Positions 22,736 through 34,204 of a stretch of DNA of 64,000 nt are shown piece by piece. A program made the translations under genes and the position numbers. The stretch comes from Tanypteryx hageni. Taxonomy: Eukaryota > Arthropoda > Insecta > Odonata > Petaluridae. The notes beneath the pieces were generated by a model. It was not told the DNA's origin. It did no database searches and saw nothing but the letters and a program-made list of their open reading frames with translations. Numbering within the stretch: position 1 is the stretch's first letter; each line of letters starts with the position of its first letter. The stretch is from positions 32,212,561-32,276,560 of the forward strand of contig CM054117.1 in NCBI GenBank assembly GCA_028673005.1, given 5' to 3'.

Positions 22736-23200
22736 CGGGAGCTTCGTAAAAAGGGAAGGGGTGAGTCTAAAGGAGTAGGGGTAGATACAGCAAGGAGTTA
22801 CTGGGGAGAAGGATGAAGAGAGAGAGAGATGTATATAAAATATATTCCTCCTTTCTTGCCACAGGTAAGGGAATCACGATTCACGAAATCAGCGGAGGAG
22901 ATCTCGATTCCTATCTCTTCCTCCAGCTCTCATGGAGAAAGGGAGCCATAAATAGTTACGGATGCATATAAAAAGGAGGCGGGGGAGGATGTGGATGCGG
23001 GGGAGGGGTAGGAGAGAGAAAAACAAGTAGAATGGAGGACGATCCTACAGATATTTCCTCCATCTCAACTAAAAAAATCCAGATTATAAGTGGGAGGGGG
23101 AAGACGTCGGCGGAAAAGCTACGGGAGGGAGGCGAAGGTGAATAGGTGTGAGGGATGAATGTATAAAATTGAGAAGTATTAAAAGCGGCGAGGAAAAGCC
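22736..23200. repeat. Purine-rich interrupted block
   Basis: A/G-leaning sequence with GGGAGGGG and GAGAGAG words, interrupted by mixed patches near 22850-22930 and 23040-23080. No gene seen. Confidence 0.55.
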
Positions 23201-23597
23201 GCGTTGGTCAGATAACATCCTCCGACCTCACCTTCGCGGTGGCCGTCCTTTTTCGAGGTGTTGAAATGCCTAAAAAAGACCTTTTCCAGGTTCCTTTCCG
23301 GCCTCTCGTCCCCCCTCTCCCCACTATACCCCCCGAAAAAAAAAGACGGACGAAATTCTTTTACGCGCGTAGAGGTGGTGTGAAAAAAAATAATAAAAAA
23401 ACCGCCCGGGGGTTCGGGTGTCCACTAAGTTTTTCGTTCTCCCTCCCCCCCGTATATCGTTTCGATTTTTTTATATTATTTTTTCATACGGAAGGCTAGA
23501 CAGAGAGAGAGGGGTTGGGAGGGAGGTCCATAATTTTTTCCTACCTATTTTTCTCTTTAAACGGCGAGTAAGGAAGGGAGAATTTAATTCGGGAGAC

Positions 23598-23600
<3 letters not shown>
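23201..23600. other. Mixed-composition spacer between purine blocks
   Basis: Homopolymer-rich, with A runs near 23336 and 23382 and a pyrimidine patch near 23436. An 86-codon frame is unrecognised and Lys/Phe-biased. Confidence 0.4.

Positions 23601-23646
<46 letters not shown>
23601..23646. repeat. (AG)n microsatellite
   Basis: Twenty-three uninterrupted AG units, the longest GA run in the window. Confidence 0.95.
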
Positions 23647-23649
<3 letters not shown>

Positions 23650-23653
<4 letters not shown>

Positions 23654-23960
23654 GAAGAACGAGGATAGATAGATAGGATCCGTATAAATGAGTCGAATAT
23701 AAAACGAGTGAAAATGAAGGGAAAGGAGGAATGGAGGTGTGAGTTGAGGGTGGGGGGGGGATGGAGGAAAAAAGGAAGGGAGAGAAGGGGGAGAAGGTTA
23801 GCCCGAGTAAAAAGGGTCGATCAGCCTCTGGACAAGGGGCAGCGGTGGGGAGACAAGTTGGAAGCTGAAGATCTCCTCTCTGGAGGGAGAGGGAAGGGTA
23901 AGATAGATTGGAAGGCAGGACGGAAACGTGACTCGTTAATTAAAAAGGGAATTTAGTGGC
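23650..23960. repeat. Purine-rich block
   Basis: A/G-rich on the + strand with a G run near 23750 and GGGAGAGAAGGGGGAG-type words. No gene seen. Confidence 0.65.
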
Positions 23961-25135
23961 CTGATGTCATGAGACGCGGCGAGAGAGGCTTCACGGATGG
24001 AAGTTTGGACTAGAGAGAGCTGACGGGACGGCAACGCGTGAAAAGACCGGGGCTTTGCGGTGATCGAAATCAAAATGATCTTTATAATTTTTCCTAGATG
24101 CCTTGATTTGGGGGTAATTGACGTCTCATTTGCGTTTCTCGGGAACGAGATGCGTGTTTTTAGGCGAACAAAGCGTTTTATATCATGTCGTTCTATTCCA
24201 CAGTCATCCATATGAGAATATAACAGCGCATTTCCTTTCACTTCTTAGTATTCGAATCGATGAATCCAAGGTTAAGACATCGATTCTTCTTCCATCTGAC
24301 CTTAAAAGGAAATTATAAGGTATGACCAGCGATAGATAAGTATATATCGTGTTTGATATTCTTTTCGGAAGACGCAAATTAAAACCAATATAGTATATTA
24401 TAATATATTTCTGCATAAAACTTTATATATTTCAAAAAGTCTTAAAGTTACGCATAAGACTATGCATCTCACGGAGTGAATATTGTTAACAAGTCAAGAA
24501 AGATTCATTCGAACACAATCAATCTTTCAAAATTTTCATAGCAGAAGTGTTCTGTGAGCAATAAGCTACGTTTGGTGCTGAATTAGCGCGAGAAGAAGAT
24601 CCTCTGTTATTTTTTAAAAACACTAGCCTAATTGTACAATTTAGCCCAAGAATCATTCGGAATTTTCCATTTTTTATATATGATTAGTGGTTTAATAGGG
24701 TGTGGTTGTAGAAAAGAGCAAAAATTTAGGGAAACATTTACGTTCCTCTTAAAGTTCATATAGAAATACGGGAATAAATAATGGAACTAAGTAATTTTCC
24801 CTTTTAGATTTTTTACTTCATAGGAGCTATTTAGATAATAGCATTAATTCAAATATTAAATGTTCGCTCAATTTTTTAACGTAAGTAATGAGGATTTATC
24901 TTATATATTTCTGAACAATTTTGGAGACCGCGCTTACTCTCCACGACATACATAACTATAAATTACTTGCAATTGAGTGATAACTTGAACCATTTAATTA
25001 AAGCCGTCCAAAATTTAAACAAGAAAGTTTTGAAAATAATTCTTGAAGTCTATCATTATTAACTGAATTTCTTTATGATTATTTATAAATTCTAACGACA
25101 TTTTCATTTCGATATGTGAAAGACGATAATTACTA
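23961..25135. other. Mostly AT-rich unique DNA, no gene seen
   Basis: A 101-codon minus frame (23936-24241) is unrecognised. The rest is AT-rich and stop-dense. Confidence 0.45.
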
Positions 25136-25139
25136 CATA

Positions 25140-26070
25140 TATGCTCCTCATATTAAGCCTTAAATCCCTATTTTATTCATACACTCAATATCCTCCTTAT
25201 CACACTCACCTCCCTAGCTCACTCTTCCCAATATATTTTTCATTCCCATTCGCTTTCACCTTCTTCCGTTTTTCCTCCCCTTCCTTTCGTCTTTCCATTC
25301 TCCTTTTCTACATATCTCCCCCTCTCTTCTCAGTCACTCACACACTCAAAGACATCCCACGCTCCAATTACACATCGGCACTCCTTCTTTTGAGTGTGTG
25401 ACGAGCAGAGAAAAAAGAGGAATCGCTTGCTTTAACTTTCGACCCTTCCCCCTCTTTCCTTCCATCCCTTAACTCCTTTTACGCTGAAGGAACGAGGAGT
25501 TCGCTGCTCCTCTTCTCTTCCTCTTAGAATGTCTCCTCTTCACTCTTCCTCATCTCACTATAAGAATCTCCATCCTGATAACCCCCTTCACCCCCCTCCT
25601 CCCCAAATCCTCTCCACGACAGAAAACACGCGGCATCAGGGATCGTTCTTTTGGTAACCGTCTCACGTATGAAAGCGAGGTCGAGAGTCGCGCGAAGGTC
25701 CAGTGGAAGAAAGATTGGGAGAAAGGAAGAAGGATGTGCTTGTATGAATCCTGGAATGGATAGGTTTGGGAGAGATCGCGATGGGGAGGAAAGAGGGGGG
25801 GTTATGGCGAGAGAGGGATGGGTGAGAGGAGAGAGAAGGGGAGAGAAGAAAGAGAGAAAAAGAGAGGAGAGGGAAAACAGATGAGAGATAAATGGGGAGA
25901 GAGAGAGGAGGAGAGAGAAGGATAAAGAGGGGGGAGTGAGTTGGACGGTAGGGAGAAACTGATGAGAAAGTTAGGAAAATGGAGAGAATAAGAGAGGGAG
26001 AGAGATATAGGAGAAAAATTAACAAATGAACGAGGAGGAGAAAATAACTACAATTTGATATGTGTGAGAA
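25140..26070. repeat. Pyrimidine block followed by purine block
   Basis: Positions 25140-25615 are C/T-leaning on the + strand, then 25650-26040 are strongly A/G-rich with many GAGAGAG words. The 137-codon minus frame over the second block is Ser/Leu/Pro low-complexity. Confidence 0.65.
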
Positions 26071-26807
26071 AAACACTACAGGCTATGATGGAATAATTAA
26101 ATATTATAAATGTTCAAGAATAAAACAAAAAAACACCATCAGAACGGGTGCAAATTATGGAAAATTTTAGAATTAAAGGACGAAGAAACATAAACAGTAG
26201 TGAAAGAAACGATAAAATTCGAATGAAACAACTAATTGATCATTCATAAACAAGGTAAACGACCGTATCGTCTTTGAGAAAAGGAAGGGCGTTAAAGAAA
26301 CAAGGGAAAGAGAGACAAAACACTTTCGTCGAAATAGTAGTTTGTTGGTAGGATTCCGTTTTAACATAATACGGCTCGATCCGAGTCGAATGATGGCATT
26401 TTTCAATTCCGTGGAAGCGAAGTGGCGAGAAACGATGCATACATTCATGAATATGTAACAACCGTTCGGAAATTTAATAGGTGATGAAATTCTGCTCCAG
26501 CGCCCTCACAAACACGCCTAAACTACGAGGTTTACAAATGATCGGTAGGAAGATGTACGTGCTTTGCTTTATTGATAATTTTTTTGAGGTCTTGAAGAGT
26601 ATCTCCTTCTTTTCCTTCTTTTTTCACGCTTTTCGAATAGTTCTTCCCCTTTTCAGAGGTCCGAAACTCATCTTATGGGTTTCCGAGACAACTGCCTTGT
26701 TTTGACGACGTCCGACTCTATTTGATTCGAATTTCAAATTTACGAGAGACAAAAAAAATGAACGAGAATCTTGTTATTGTCTTAAGTGGGTTCAGTGACA
26801 GCTTTGG

Positions 26808-26810
<3 letters not shown>
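26071..26810. other. AT-rich to mixed DNA, no gene seen
   Basis: Short frames only, none recognised. Confidence 0.45.

Positions 26811-26811
<1 letters not shown>

Positions 26812-26852
<41 letters not shown>
26812..26852. repeat. (TC)n microsatellite
   Basis: About 41 bp of uninterrupted alternating T and C. Confidence 0.95.
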
Positions 26853-26855
<3 letters not shown>

Positions 26856-26859
26856 GAAA

Positions 26860-27740
26860 CAGAAAGAAAATAAGGAATATCGTAAAATACCACCATGAGG
26901 AACGACTTTACCCTGTTTTAAAACAGTTGTCCTCTGAATCATCGTATTTCAAATTTAATTCTACTACTAACGACAGTAATCGTTAAAAACCTTCTTAAAA
27001 GATTTAAAAGTTAGAGGAACTAGACTATATCTGTATGCAAAGGCAGACTACATAGTCAACGTTAAAAAATAAATGAAACACGAAATGCCGGTCGTTTATC
27101 ATTTTAGCATAAAAACCCTTAGGGCATTAATAAAAGTGACAGTGAACCAGGCGGAACAAGTATTAAATTTAAAACTTCTCTGGGGTGAAAATTTACTGGA
27201 TGATAACACGGGTAAAAAATGCCGAAAGAACAGGGAACCAGAGGAAAAAATAACGGGATTACACGGACAAGACGGACAAAAAAAAAGAACTTTCTAACAA
27301 GGTGAGGTTAAAATCAACAACTACGTATAAAGATAAAATAGGGAATCGGAATTCATGAGGTTATTATGAGGGCAGATCATAAAAGCGGGGAGATAATTGA
27401 CTGGCCTTAATACAGCAATATATTGGCCGTAAAACGTCTCTAGGGAGGGATATTAAAAAATCAGATAGTAAAAGTGAAAAACAAAAAAATACTAGTAGAA
27501 GGTGCTTGCATGATGCAAGCAATTCATCTGACCTTGAAAAATCCTTCATTTTTCAGACGGATATTTCATCATGAGAAATATTTCTTCTAAAGATTTCTCC
27601 TCTGGACAGGTTTTCGTTTTTTCATTATGAAACAATAATGGAGTAAAACTATCGCTAATTTTTTAAATTTTAGGAATATTATAATTTTACCACATTGAGT
27701 TAATAATGCCACACATTTCTTCCAAATTTTAAATTTATGG
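26860..27740. other. AT-rich unique DNA, no gene seen
   Basis: Short unrecognised frames (74 codons or fewer). No RNA gene or TE ends were identified. Confidence 0.45.
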
Positions 27741-27769
27741 TACAATTAGAAGTGAAATAACATATATCT

Positions 27770-28190
27770 AAGTGTTTAAAATTAAATAATTTTTAACGGC
27801 CAAAATAACAATTTTATGGATGAATTGAAATGTTTATTCGTTTACGTACGCTAACCTCTAAATAGTTTAAAAATTTCAGCTCCCTAACTTGCGGCGTAGT
27901 GTCTAAGCATCTACCAATTTGTTTAAACTTTAAGAATTTTTAACTGCCAAACAAATAAAAATATCAAAATTTATATAATCCCTATTTCGTTATTTTACAA
28001 AAAATTTCAACTCCGTGGCACATTCGGAAATACATAAACCTTGAAAATTTGTTTAAACAATTGCGAATTTTTAGCGGCCGCATTGTTGCACTTTTTCGAG
28101 ATTTTCGTTTTTTCTAGTCGGTTTTGCACAAAATCCTACCTAAGAAAAAAATTTCGAATCTCCAGCTCATCTGGAAGTGCCTAAACATTA
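27770..28190. repeat. Diverged tandem repeat, about 130-150 bp period, three units
   Basis: Two landmark phrases alternate. One is TTTTTAACGGCC-like (about 27790, 27937 and 28068). The other is AAAATTTCAGCTCC-like (about 27870, 28001 and 28149). Spacings are about 147/131 and 131/148 bp. Divergence between units is high. Related phrases appear near 3073 and 30540-30610, suggesting a satellite-like or dispersed family. Confidence 0.5.
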
Positions 28191-28303
28191 GTATCCTCCT
28201 ATATGTTATCATTATATATAGACCTTCCTTACAGAGGAGGAGGATATAACATACATATAACATACATATAGGAGGATACTAATGTTTAGGCACTTCCAGA
28301 TGA
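28167..28303. repeat. Perfect 40-bp inverted repeat
   Basis: Positions 28167-28206 (TCATCTGGAAGTGCCTAAAC...) are repeated exactly in inverted orientation at 28264-28303, with a 57-bp spacer that contains an extra partial ATAACATACAT duplication. The left arm is the tail of the diverged tandem repeat, so the right arm looks like a recent inverted copy of it. Confidence 0.9.
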
Positions 28304-28341
28304 TGTTAGAACAAGCAGGGTCATATATTTATCATCTATAC

Positions 28342-28642
28342 CAGAGGGCCTCAAACTACGGCTCGCGAGCCATATCCTGCCCGCTTCACTTCATCTTCTA
28401 AGACATGCATATTGGTTTATCTGTAGGGTTATCATTAAATATGAATTATGAAATCTAAACGATATCCCTGTGGTACGCGTATGCAACATACTTTTGACAT
28501 AGGCGAATGACAAATTACGCAATCAAAAAAATTCCTTTTGAAATTGACACATGGCCGAGCAATCATTTGAAGGTCGTATATGGCTCGCACTATGGTATAT
28601 AAAGCCATATGCGGCTTTTAATAAAATGTTTGGTGACCCTTG
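28342..28642. mobile_element. hAT-like MITE (301 bp)
   Basis: The left end is CAGAGGGCCTCAAAC and the right end GTTTGGTGACCCTTG, an imperfect terminal inverted repeat. The flanking 8-bp direct repeats are ATCTATAC (28334-28341) and ATCCACAC (28643-28650), with two mismatches. Subterminal GGCTCGCGAGCC and GGCTCGCAC words recall the GGCCCGCGGGCC motifs common in hAT elements. The interior is AT-rich with no transposase. Confidence 0.65.
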
Positions 28643-28654
28643 ATCCACACCACC

Positions 28655-29960
28655 AATAAAAGTAAATAATATGCGATTAAATACACCTTTAAAAATTATT
28701 ATTTAAAAAATATGCGGAATGAGCGAGCTACATAGGTATTTTTTATTTTCTAACCCAGTGAAATATAAAACTGATAAAGTCTTTCTTTACTATGTTTTAG
28801 CAAGATGGTATTTTAAATACATTAATGACTTTATAGCAAAACTTATATGTAGGTTTGGTAGGATTAGATTTAAATCGATAAATGTTGATAAACATCGAAT
28901 TCGCAAAAATTTAATAATCGACGAAAATGAATTGTTGTCGATAAGTTCCGATTTTTCACTACTAAATTTTCTATGAAATTATTCATCAGGATTTTTAAAT
29001 TTGCTTTACCACACTCAAATTTAATATATTTTAGCACCAAACATCCAGAACAAAAAAGAAAATCGGCATTTGTCATACATGACATTCGGTATTCTATGCC
29101 CTTTCTAAGATCCCTTAGGTCTTAAGGATCCATACTGAGCTGACATGGGTAGGGGACGAAACAGTATGATCGGTTTGTCGCACTCTTGTCTTTAATCTCG
29201 ACCTCATCTGATAATCCCTTCGCGCCTTTGGTCGCTTACATGATATGATCAGCCTCCATACTCAATTTACTCAAAAGTCTTACGACCTCACTCGACAACC
29301 TCAAAGATGCGAAAAGAAAAATTTTCCCAAACTGAATTAATACAGATCGCCAAATATCCCTATAGCAGATCTCGAATGTATAACTAAATCCTACTCCCCG
29401 CTTGACAAAATGAACTCGCCCATAACTCATTTCGTGGTTGGTTAGGTTAAACATCTACTACTGCGAGTATATTTCTGGAGCCCTGCCCTATAGTATTTTC
29501 AAAAACACAGTCATGTAATTTCTACTTTTGATAGCCATGCACACGATTGATTCTCCGAATGAGAGAGTGCCATGCTTATTTTTTCTTGCAATGCTGTGGC
29601 ATCGTTCAGTGTTCGTACTCGGGGCTTTTTGTACATTCATCATTGTTTGCCAATCAACAAGATAAGATTTTTCCTTCAAACTATTCATATATGTATTTTG
29701 TTGTGCATTATGTTAACGTCGAATTAATTTTGTTATTGAATATTCACGATTTCTTGAATTTAACGAGTAAAATTTACTTGCGATTTCTTCCGAAAAATAG
29801 CTGCTCCGGGTTGGCGGGCGAAGCCAACAACAACATATTCACCAAAGTTTAGAGAGCAACAAACAATCCGCCATGCGAGAAGTCTTTCTTTTATATATAA
29901 AGTTTTAGCAAAATTTAACCGGAATAGTCCAATTTATGTCATTTTTATTGATACTAATAT
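28655..29960. other. AT-rich unique DNA, no gene seen
   Basis: Stop-dense AT-rich sequence with short unrecognised frames. A perfect hairpin GTTGGC/GCCAAC with a 7-nt loop lies at 29810-29828. Confidence 0.45.
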
Positions 29961-29969
29961 ATTTTTTAA

Positions 29970-30181
29970 ATGTTTTTCAGTATACACACTTTTATGTGCA
30001 CACAAAAGTAGAAAATAAATTTTTCTGCCCTCAACTTGAATTAAATTTGTTGTGAAGAATAAATGTGGGTGGTAAAAATTGCCACGCACTCTTATTCTGC
30101 ACAGAAAATTTAATTCAAGTTGAGGGCAAAAAAATTTATTTTCTAATTTTGAGTGCACATAAAAGTGTATTCTGAAAAACA
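29970..30181. mobile_element. 212-bp foldback MITE
   Basis: The sequence from ATGTTTTTCAG at 29970 to CTGAAAAACAT at 30181 is an almost complete imperfect palindrome. The arms share GCCCTCAACTTGAATTAAAT and its complement, and pairing continues through AGAATAA/TTATTCT to a small loop near 30084. AT-rich similarity may extend some 10-15 bp beyond both ends. Target duplication is unresolved. The minus-strand frame over it is an artefact of the palindrome. Confidence 0.75.
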
Positions 30182-30189
30182 TTTTTTTT

Positions 30190-30700
30190 AATATAATATT
30201 TTTTCCATTTTAGTTTTCTTATGTTTTCAAGTTGAGTTTTTGGATTATGGAAAATTGCAAAGATTATAAATTGAATATTTAAAGTTTATTTCAGTATAGG
30301 AAAATATTTGAAGTTCCACTATAATTCATTATGACGGCATTAATGTGCCTTCAAAGCATTAAAACGCCTTTGATTTCCATTAAGAGCATTAAAGGTCCCT
30401 TTAAAAGCAATCATGTCGTTGCCATGATTTTTATACATTTCCATTATTGAAGAGAGGAAAAATTCACACTTTTTTCCGATTTAAAGCAGATATTTACGCT
30501 AATTCGGTATGTATTTGACCTCTGCCTTAAAAAAATAAGAACTAAGAATTTTTGTGATTTTCTCGTCGGTTTTCATCTGAAATGAGAATATATCCGAAAT
30601 TTCAGCCCTATAGCATTTATAGGGGCAGAGATATAAAGCGAGAAATATTTTAAAGAAACGTATATATAACAGAGTAAGTTAAATAAAAGTGTGTAATAAA
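30190..30700. other. AT-rich DNA, no gene seen
   Basis: A phrase at about 30540-30610 (CTCGTCGGTTTTC ... GAAATTTCAGCC) resembles 28100-28165, pointing to another fragment of the same repeat family. Short GCATTAA-type words recur at about 30330-30395. Confidence 0.35.
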
Positions 30701-30706
30701 AATCGA

Positions 30707-30927
30707 TAAAATAAACATTGACATTCGTCCTCGAGTTTTAGGAAAAATAAACGATATTAGTGGTCGCTTTTTAAGAAATAATAACCTCGAAAACTAGCGA
30801 GCCTAATAAAATGTATTAAAATAAATGTCGATATTCGTCGCCGATTTTTAGGAAAAATAAACGTCGATTTTAATCGTCAAATTTTAATAAAAATAAATAT
30901 CGAAAACTACCCAGCCTACTTATATAT
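30707..30927. repeat. Tandem duplication, 110-bp unit with about 36-bp subrepeats
   Basis: Unit 1 begins TAAAATAAACATTGACATTC at 30707 and unit 2 TAAAATAAATGTCGATATTC at 30817. Each contains three subunits starting AAAATAA[AC/TA/AT] and ending with CG-containing text. Both units finish with GCCTA-type sequence (30801 and 30914). The pattern implies an ancestral 36-bp tandem repeat amplified as a trimer. Confidence 0.75.
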
Positions 30928-30929
30928 TA

Positions 30930-32680
30930 CGGCCTAGATCATAAATTTAACTGAAATGTATAAAAGTTAGTCTATCCACACATAAACTTGCCACGTCGTT
31001 TGAATATACAAGAAAAGTTCTGTTTTAACGTAGAACGTTAATCCGAAAACACACGTATTTATGGCAAGTTAAATAAGTTCATTAAACCTCCGATGACAAC
31101 GACACGTTACTAACACGAGTAAACAAAGTTGGCGCCTCTTTCATCGTTAAACCACGCAAAACAATCATCCCAACATACGACTTAAAAAAATATAAAACTA
31201 GTATTAGGAGATTATGCGAATCACACCTTTGTGGTAATAACTCAATCGCCAACTGCTCGTTATTGGTTTTCGAAGCGATTAACGTTCGCGCGGACCGGCC
31301 GCCCACCACGTTCTCGAAAAAAACGAGATAAGGTCAAGAAAAATTCCACCACGGTAAGTCATTACTAAGAGGATAGAGAGAGAAAGGAAGTGAGGGGTCA
31401 AGAGTTGCCTTGTTACGCTGCACCCAGTTCGTGAAAACGGTTCTGTATTAGTGGAAGGGGCGGGGTAAAGGCCGCACAGGAAGGCAGGAGTAGAATCAAT
31501 TAATGCCGATGGCGAATATGACTCAAGCGGCAGTAAATTTTCAGACGGGTGTTCCTAAAGGTACACGTGTATACGCGCGCGTCTATATATGTATTCGACA
31601 GTTCAAAAGGTGAAGTTGAACGCGCATGCGGCCAGGCCAAATATAGTTGCGTCCGCGCTTTTGAAGTGGATGGCGGATCCGGCAGGCCAAAAAAAGAAGT
31701 ATTAAGGAGAGATTAGAAAGGTGCGCGAAGGGGAATGGGAGTATAAATATGGAAGAACAATTTAAAAAAAGAGAAATTAGCGGAGAGGGGTGATTAACTC
31801 GCGAGTCCACGGGCTTTAGTAAAGCAAATTTGTTCTCTTTCCCGCGAGTAATAGTCAACGGTTTGCGAGTTTGTGCTCATGACGTAATTAATTTATTTGA
31901 ACGTGCTCGCGATGACTCGTAGATCCATAAACAAGGTGATGCTGAAAAAAAGACGGACTCTTCTTGCTCGCCCATCGACGTCCCGTAATCCTACCGCTTG
32001 ATATTCAGTCTCACTATAATAAAAAACACCAACAGACAGAATAATAACTCTTTTTATCGGTTGAGAATTTCGCTCGAGGTGTTTTCCTCCTGAGGATTCT
32101 CTTAGGATATAAAAAAAAGAAGGAATCCACCGAAATCCATGGAATATTTATTGCAGCGACATAAAATAATAATACCTTTGCCCGAATTTGCATATCATCA
32201 GAGCACGGCATTGAAATTTTCGGAGATTTGCCGAATAGAAACAGACCGTGGATTTAAGAGGTACATATGCTCTTCGTTCCTATGTTGAGGTCCTTAAATG
32301 CCGACTTTGGTATACCATCACCTATTTGTAGAAAAAGAAACTCTATAGATTTACAAACAAAATATAACTCCATGATAGCCTTAGTATTTTCAGCATAGTC
32401 GGACGTTATTCGACGTCCACATTCAACAGGGACGATGGTGTTATGAAATAGGCCCATGGTACTAAACTTACCAAAACAGGAAAGGCAGTAAACTGTATGA
32501 AATATATCAATTGTGTTTTCTGATCTTTTCTATTTGAAAGGAAGAACTTCCATAAGGTCCCGCCCATCAATTAATCTCCCTTATCTCGTATTTGTAATCG
32601 CATTTTTCTATGTAACTTTGAGTGTATTATTCATCTTCGAATCCTAATGTCAGGTACATTTTCAAATGCCTAATACTGTC
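30930..32680. other. Mixed DNA with CpG-containing stretch, no gene seen
   Basis: AT-rich to about 31070, then complex CpG-containing sequence to about 32000 (for example ACGCGCGCGTC near 31572, and TGACGTAATTAATTTATTT near 31878), then AT-rich. Frames of 95 codons or fewer are unrecognised. Confidence 0.4.
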
Positions 32681-32688
32681 GTTCAGAA

Positions 32689-32846
32689 TAGTATTTCTCA
32701 ACCAGTATGCCGCGGCACAGTAGTGTGCCGTGGAATTTTGGGTTAAGCGGGAGAACTACATACATCAGAAAATGGGGGCGGTGTGTCGAAAATATTTTTT
32801 TATTTGTGTAAGTGCGCTGTGGAGGAAAAATGGCTGAAAATCACTG
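32689..32846. mobile_element. hAT-like MITE (158 bp)
   Basis: The terminal inverted repeats TAGTATTTCTCAACC and GGCTGAAAATCACTG resemble the hAT consensus CAGTGATTCTCAACC. The flanking 8-bp direct repeats are GTTCAGAA (32681-32688) and GTTTAGAA (32847-32854), with one mismatch. A subterminal GCCGCGGCAC...GTGCCG hairpin lies at about 32709-32730. No coding capacity. Confidence 0.75.
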
Positions 32847-32859
32847 GTTTAGAAGGCTG

Positions 32860-34180
32860 GGTTTAAAGATAATCGATCTTGATTCCATCAATAATGAACT
32901 TATTCTGTAATACATATGATATAATTAATACCTGGTATCCTGCAGCTTCATGATACCGAACATTAGTGTGATTATGTGTGACTAATTTAAGCAATAAAAT
33001 GGAATATTTATTTCGGAGAAGTTCAAAGAAAGCTAATTCTTGGAAAACTGAGCTCCCATTTCCCCATGTTTATGCACGCAATCGATTCAATTTCCTTCGA
33101 CAATGAGTTAAAAATTTTGAGCATAAAAATATGTCAACATGAAGCGTAGCCACTACTTTCCTACACGCCGGAGGATCTTCGCATTGAGAACCCGCTCATT
33201 AATTCAGACACTCCTATTATTAGGCTAATTTTCTTCAGTTTTGTTTTATACACCGGAAAAAAACCTGTCTCCCCCTTGGAGACACTCGGGTATCCATTTC
33301 GAGAAATTCCTCGCGAGCAACCAAGGACAGCGAGTAAATAAGTATCAATTAAAAAATATAGACATCCCCTTTGCCTCGACGAACGTTCGCTTTTGGTCGT
33401 CCCGTCTCCGGCGTCGATAGAGACAAAGAGTAAATTTTGGCGTGGCACGAATCCATTAAAAGGAGACCCGCGCTAGGTTAACGTGGACATTATCAATCTT
33501 TCACGCAAATTGAGTACTTTAGCCGTCCCCGCGACCGGTAGACGGAATGACTCTTAACGGTCATAATAAACAAAACGATAATTACAGACCCGCGGTAATG
33601 AGAGGTCCCAGTCATTATTTGGAAGACCCGGGGCATCCCTCTCATACTCCTCCCACCACCCCCTCTTCCTCCAAGCGAGGGGGAAAACAAAAGAAGGTGG
33701 AAAAAAAGAAACAAACGCGGGAACCTGGAGTAATTTGTTTCTCTCTCCGATCGCTTCGGGGAGGGTTTTTGTGTTTTAGGGTGAGGTTGGAGAGGAGGAT
33801 GTGGAGGAGAGGAAGGAGTTAAGAGGAGAATTTTAAGCGTCTTGCTCTCGTCTGGTGATTAAGAAATTCCCGTCTGCGCGAGAGTCCGTATCGAATTACG
33901 TACGTGTAGAGAGAGAGAGAGCGAAACCCCTTAGGGAAGAAAGGGACATCTCTTGAACAACCGATACAAACCTTTTCCCTGTTCTCTCTCTCTCATAGGA
34001 TCCGTTCCCACCCACAACTCTGGGAATGGGGCGTATCAAGATGCGCCTTTGTGTTTGTGTGTGAGCGCGGGTTTGTGTGTGTGTGTGTCCGCGCATTATG
34101 TTATGGTCCTCCATTTACGAAAGGTTGAATCATCGGTCCAGGACTGATGTCTGACCACCCACGAGACGCATAAGCCCCCT
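32860..34180. other. Mixed DNA, no gene seen
   Basis: AT-rich to about 33150, then complex CpG-containing sequence. Overlapping frames at 33493-33714 (-) and 33547-33822 (+) are unrecognised. A (GT)-rich run occurs at about 34072-34088. Confidence 0.4.
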
Positions 34181-34204
34181 TGACTCTCTTCCTCCCTCCC
34201 TCCC

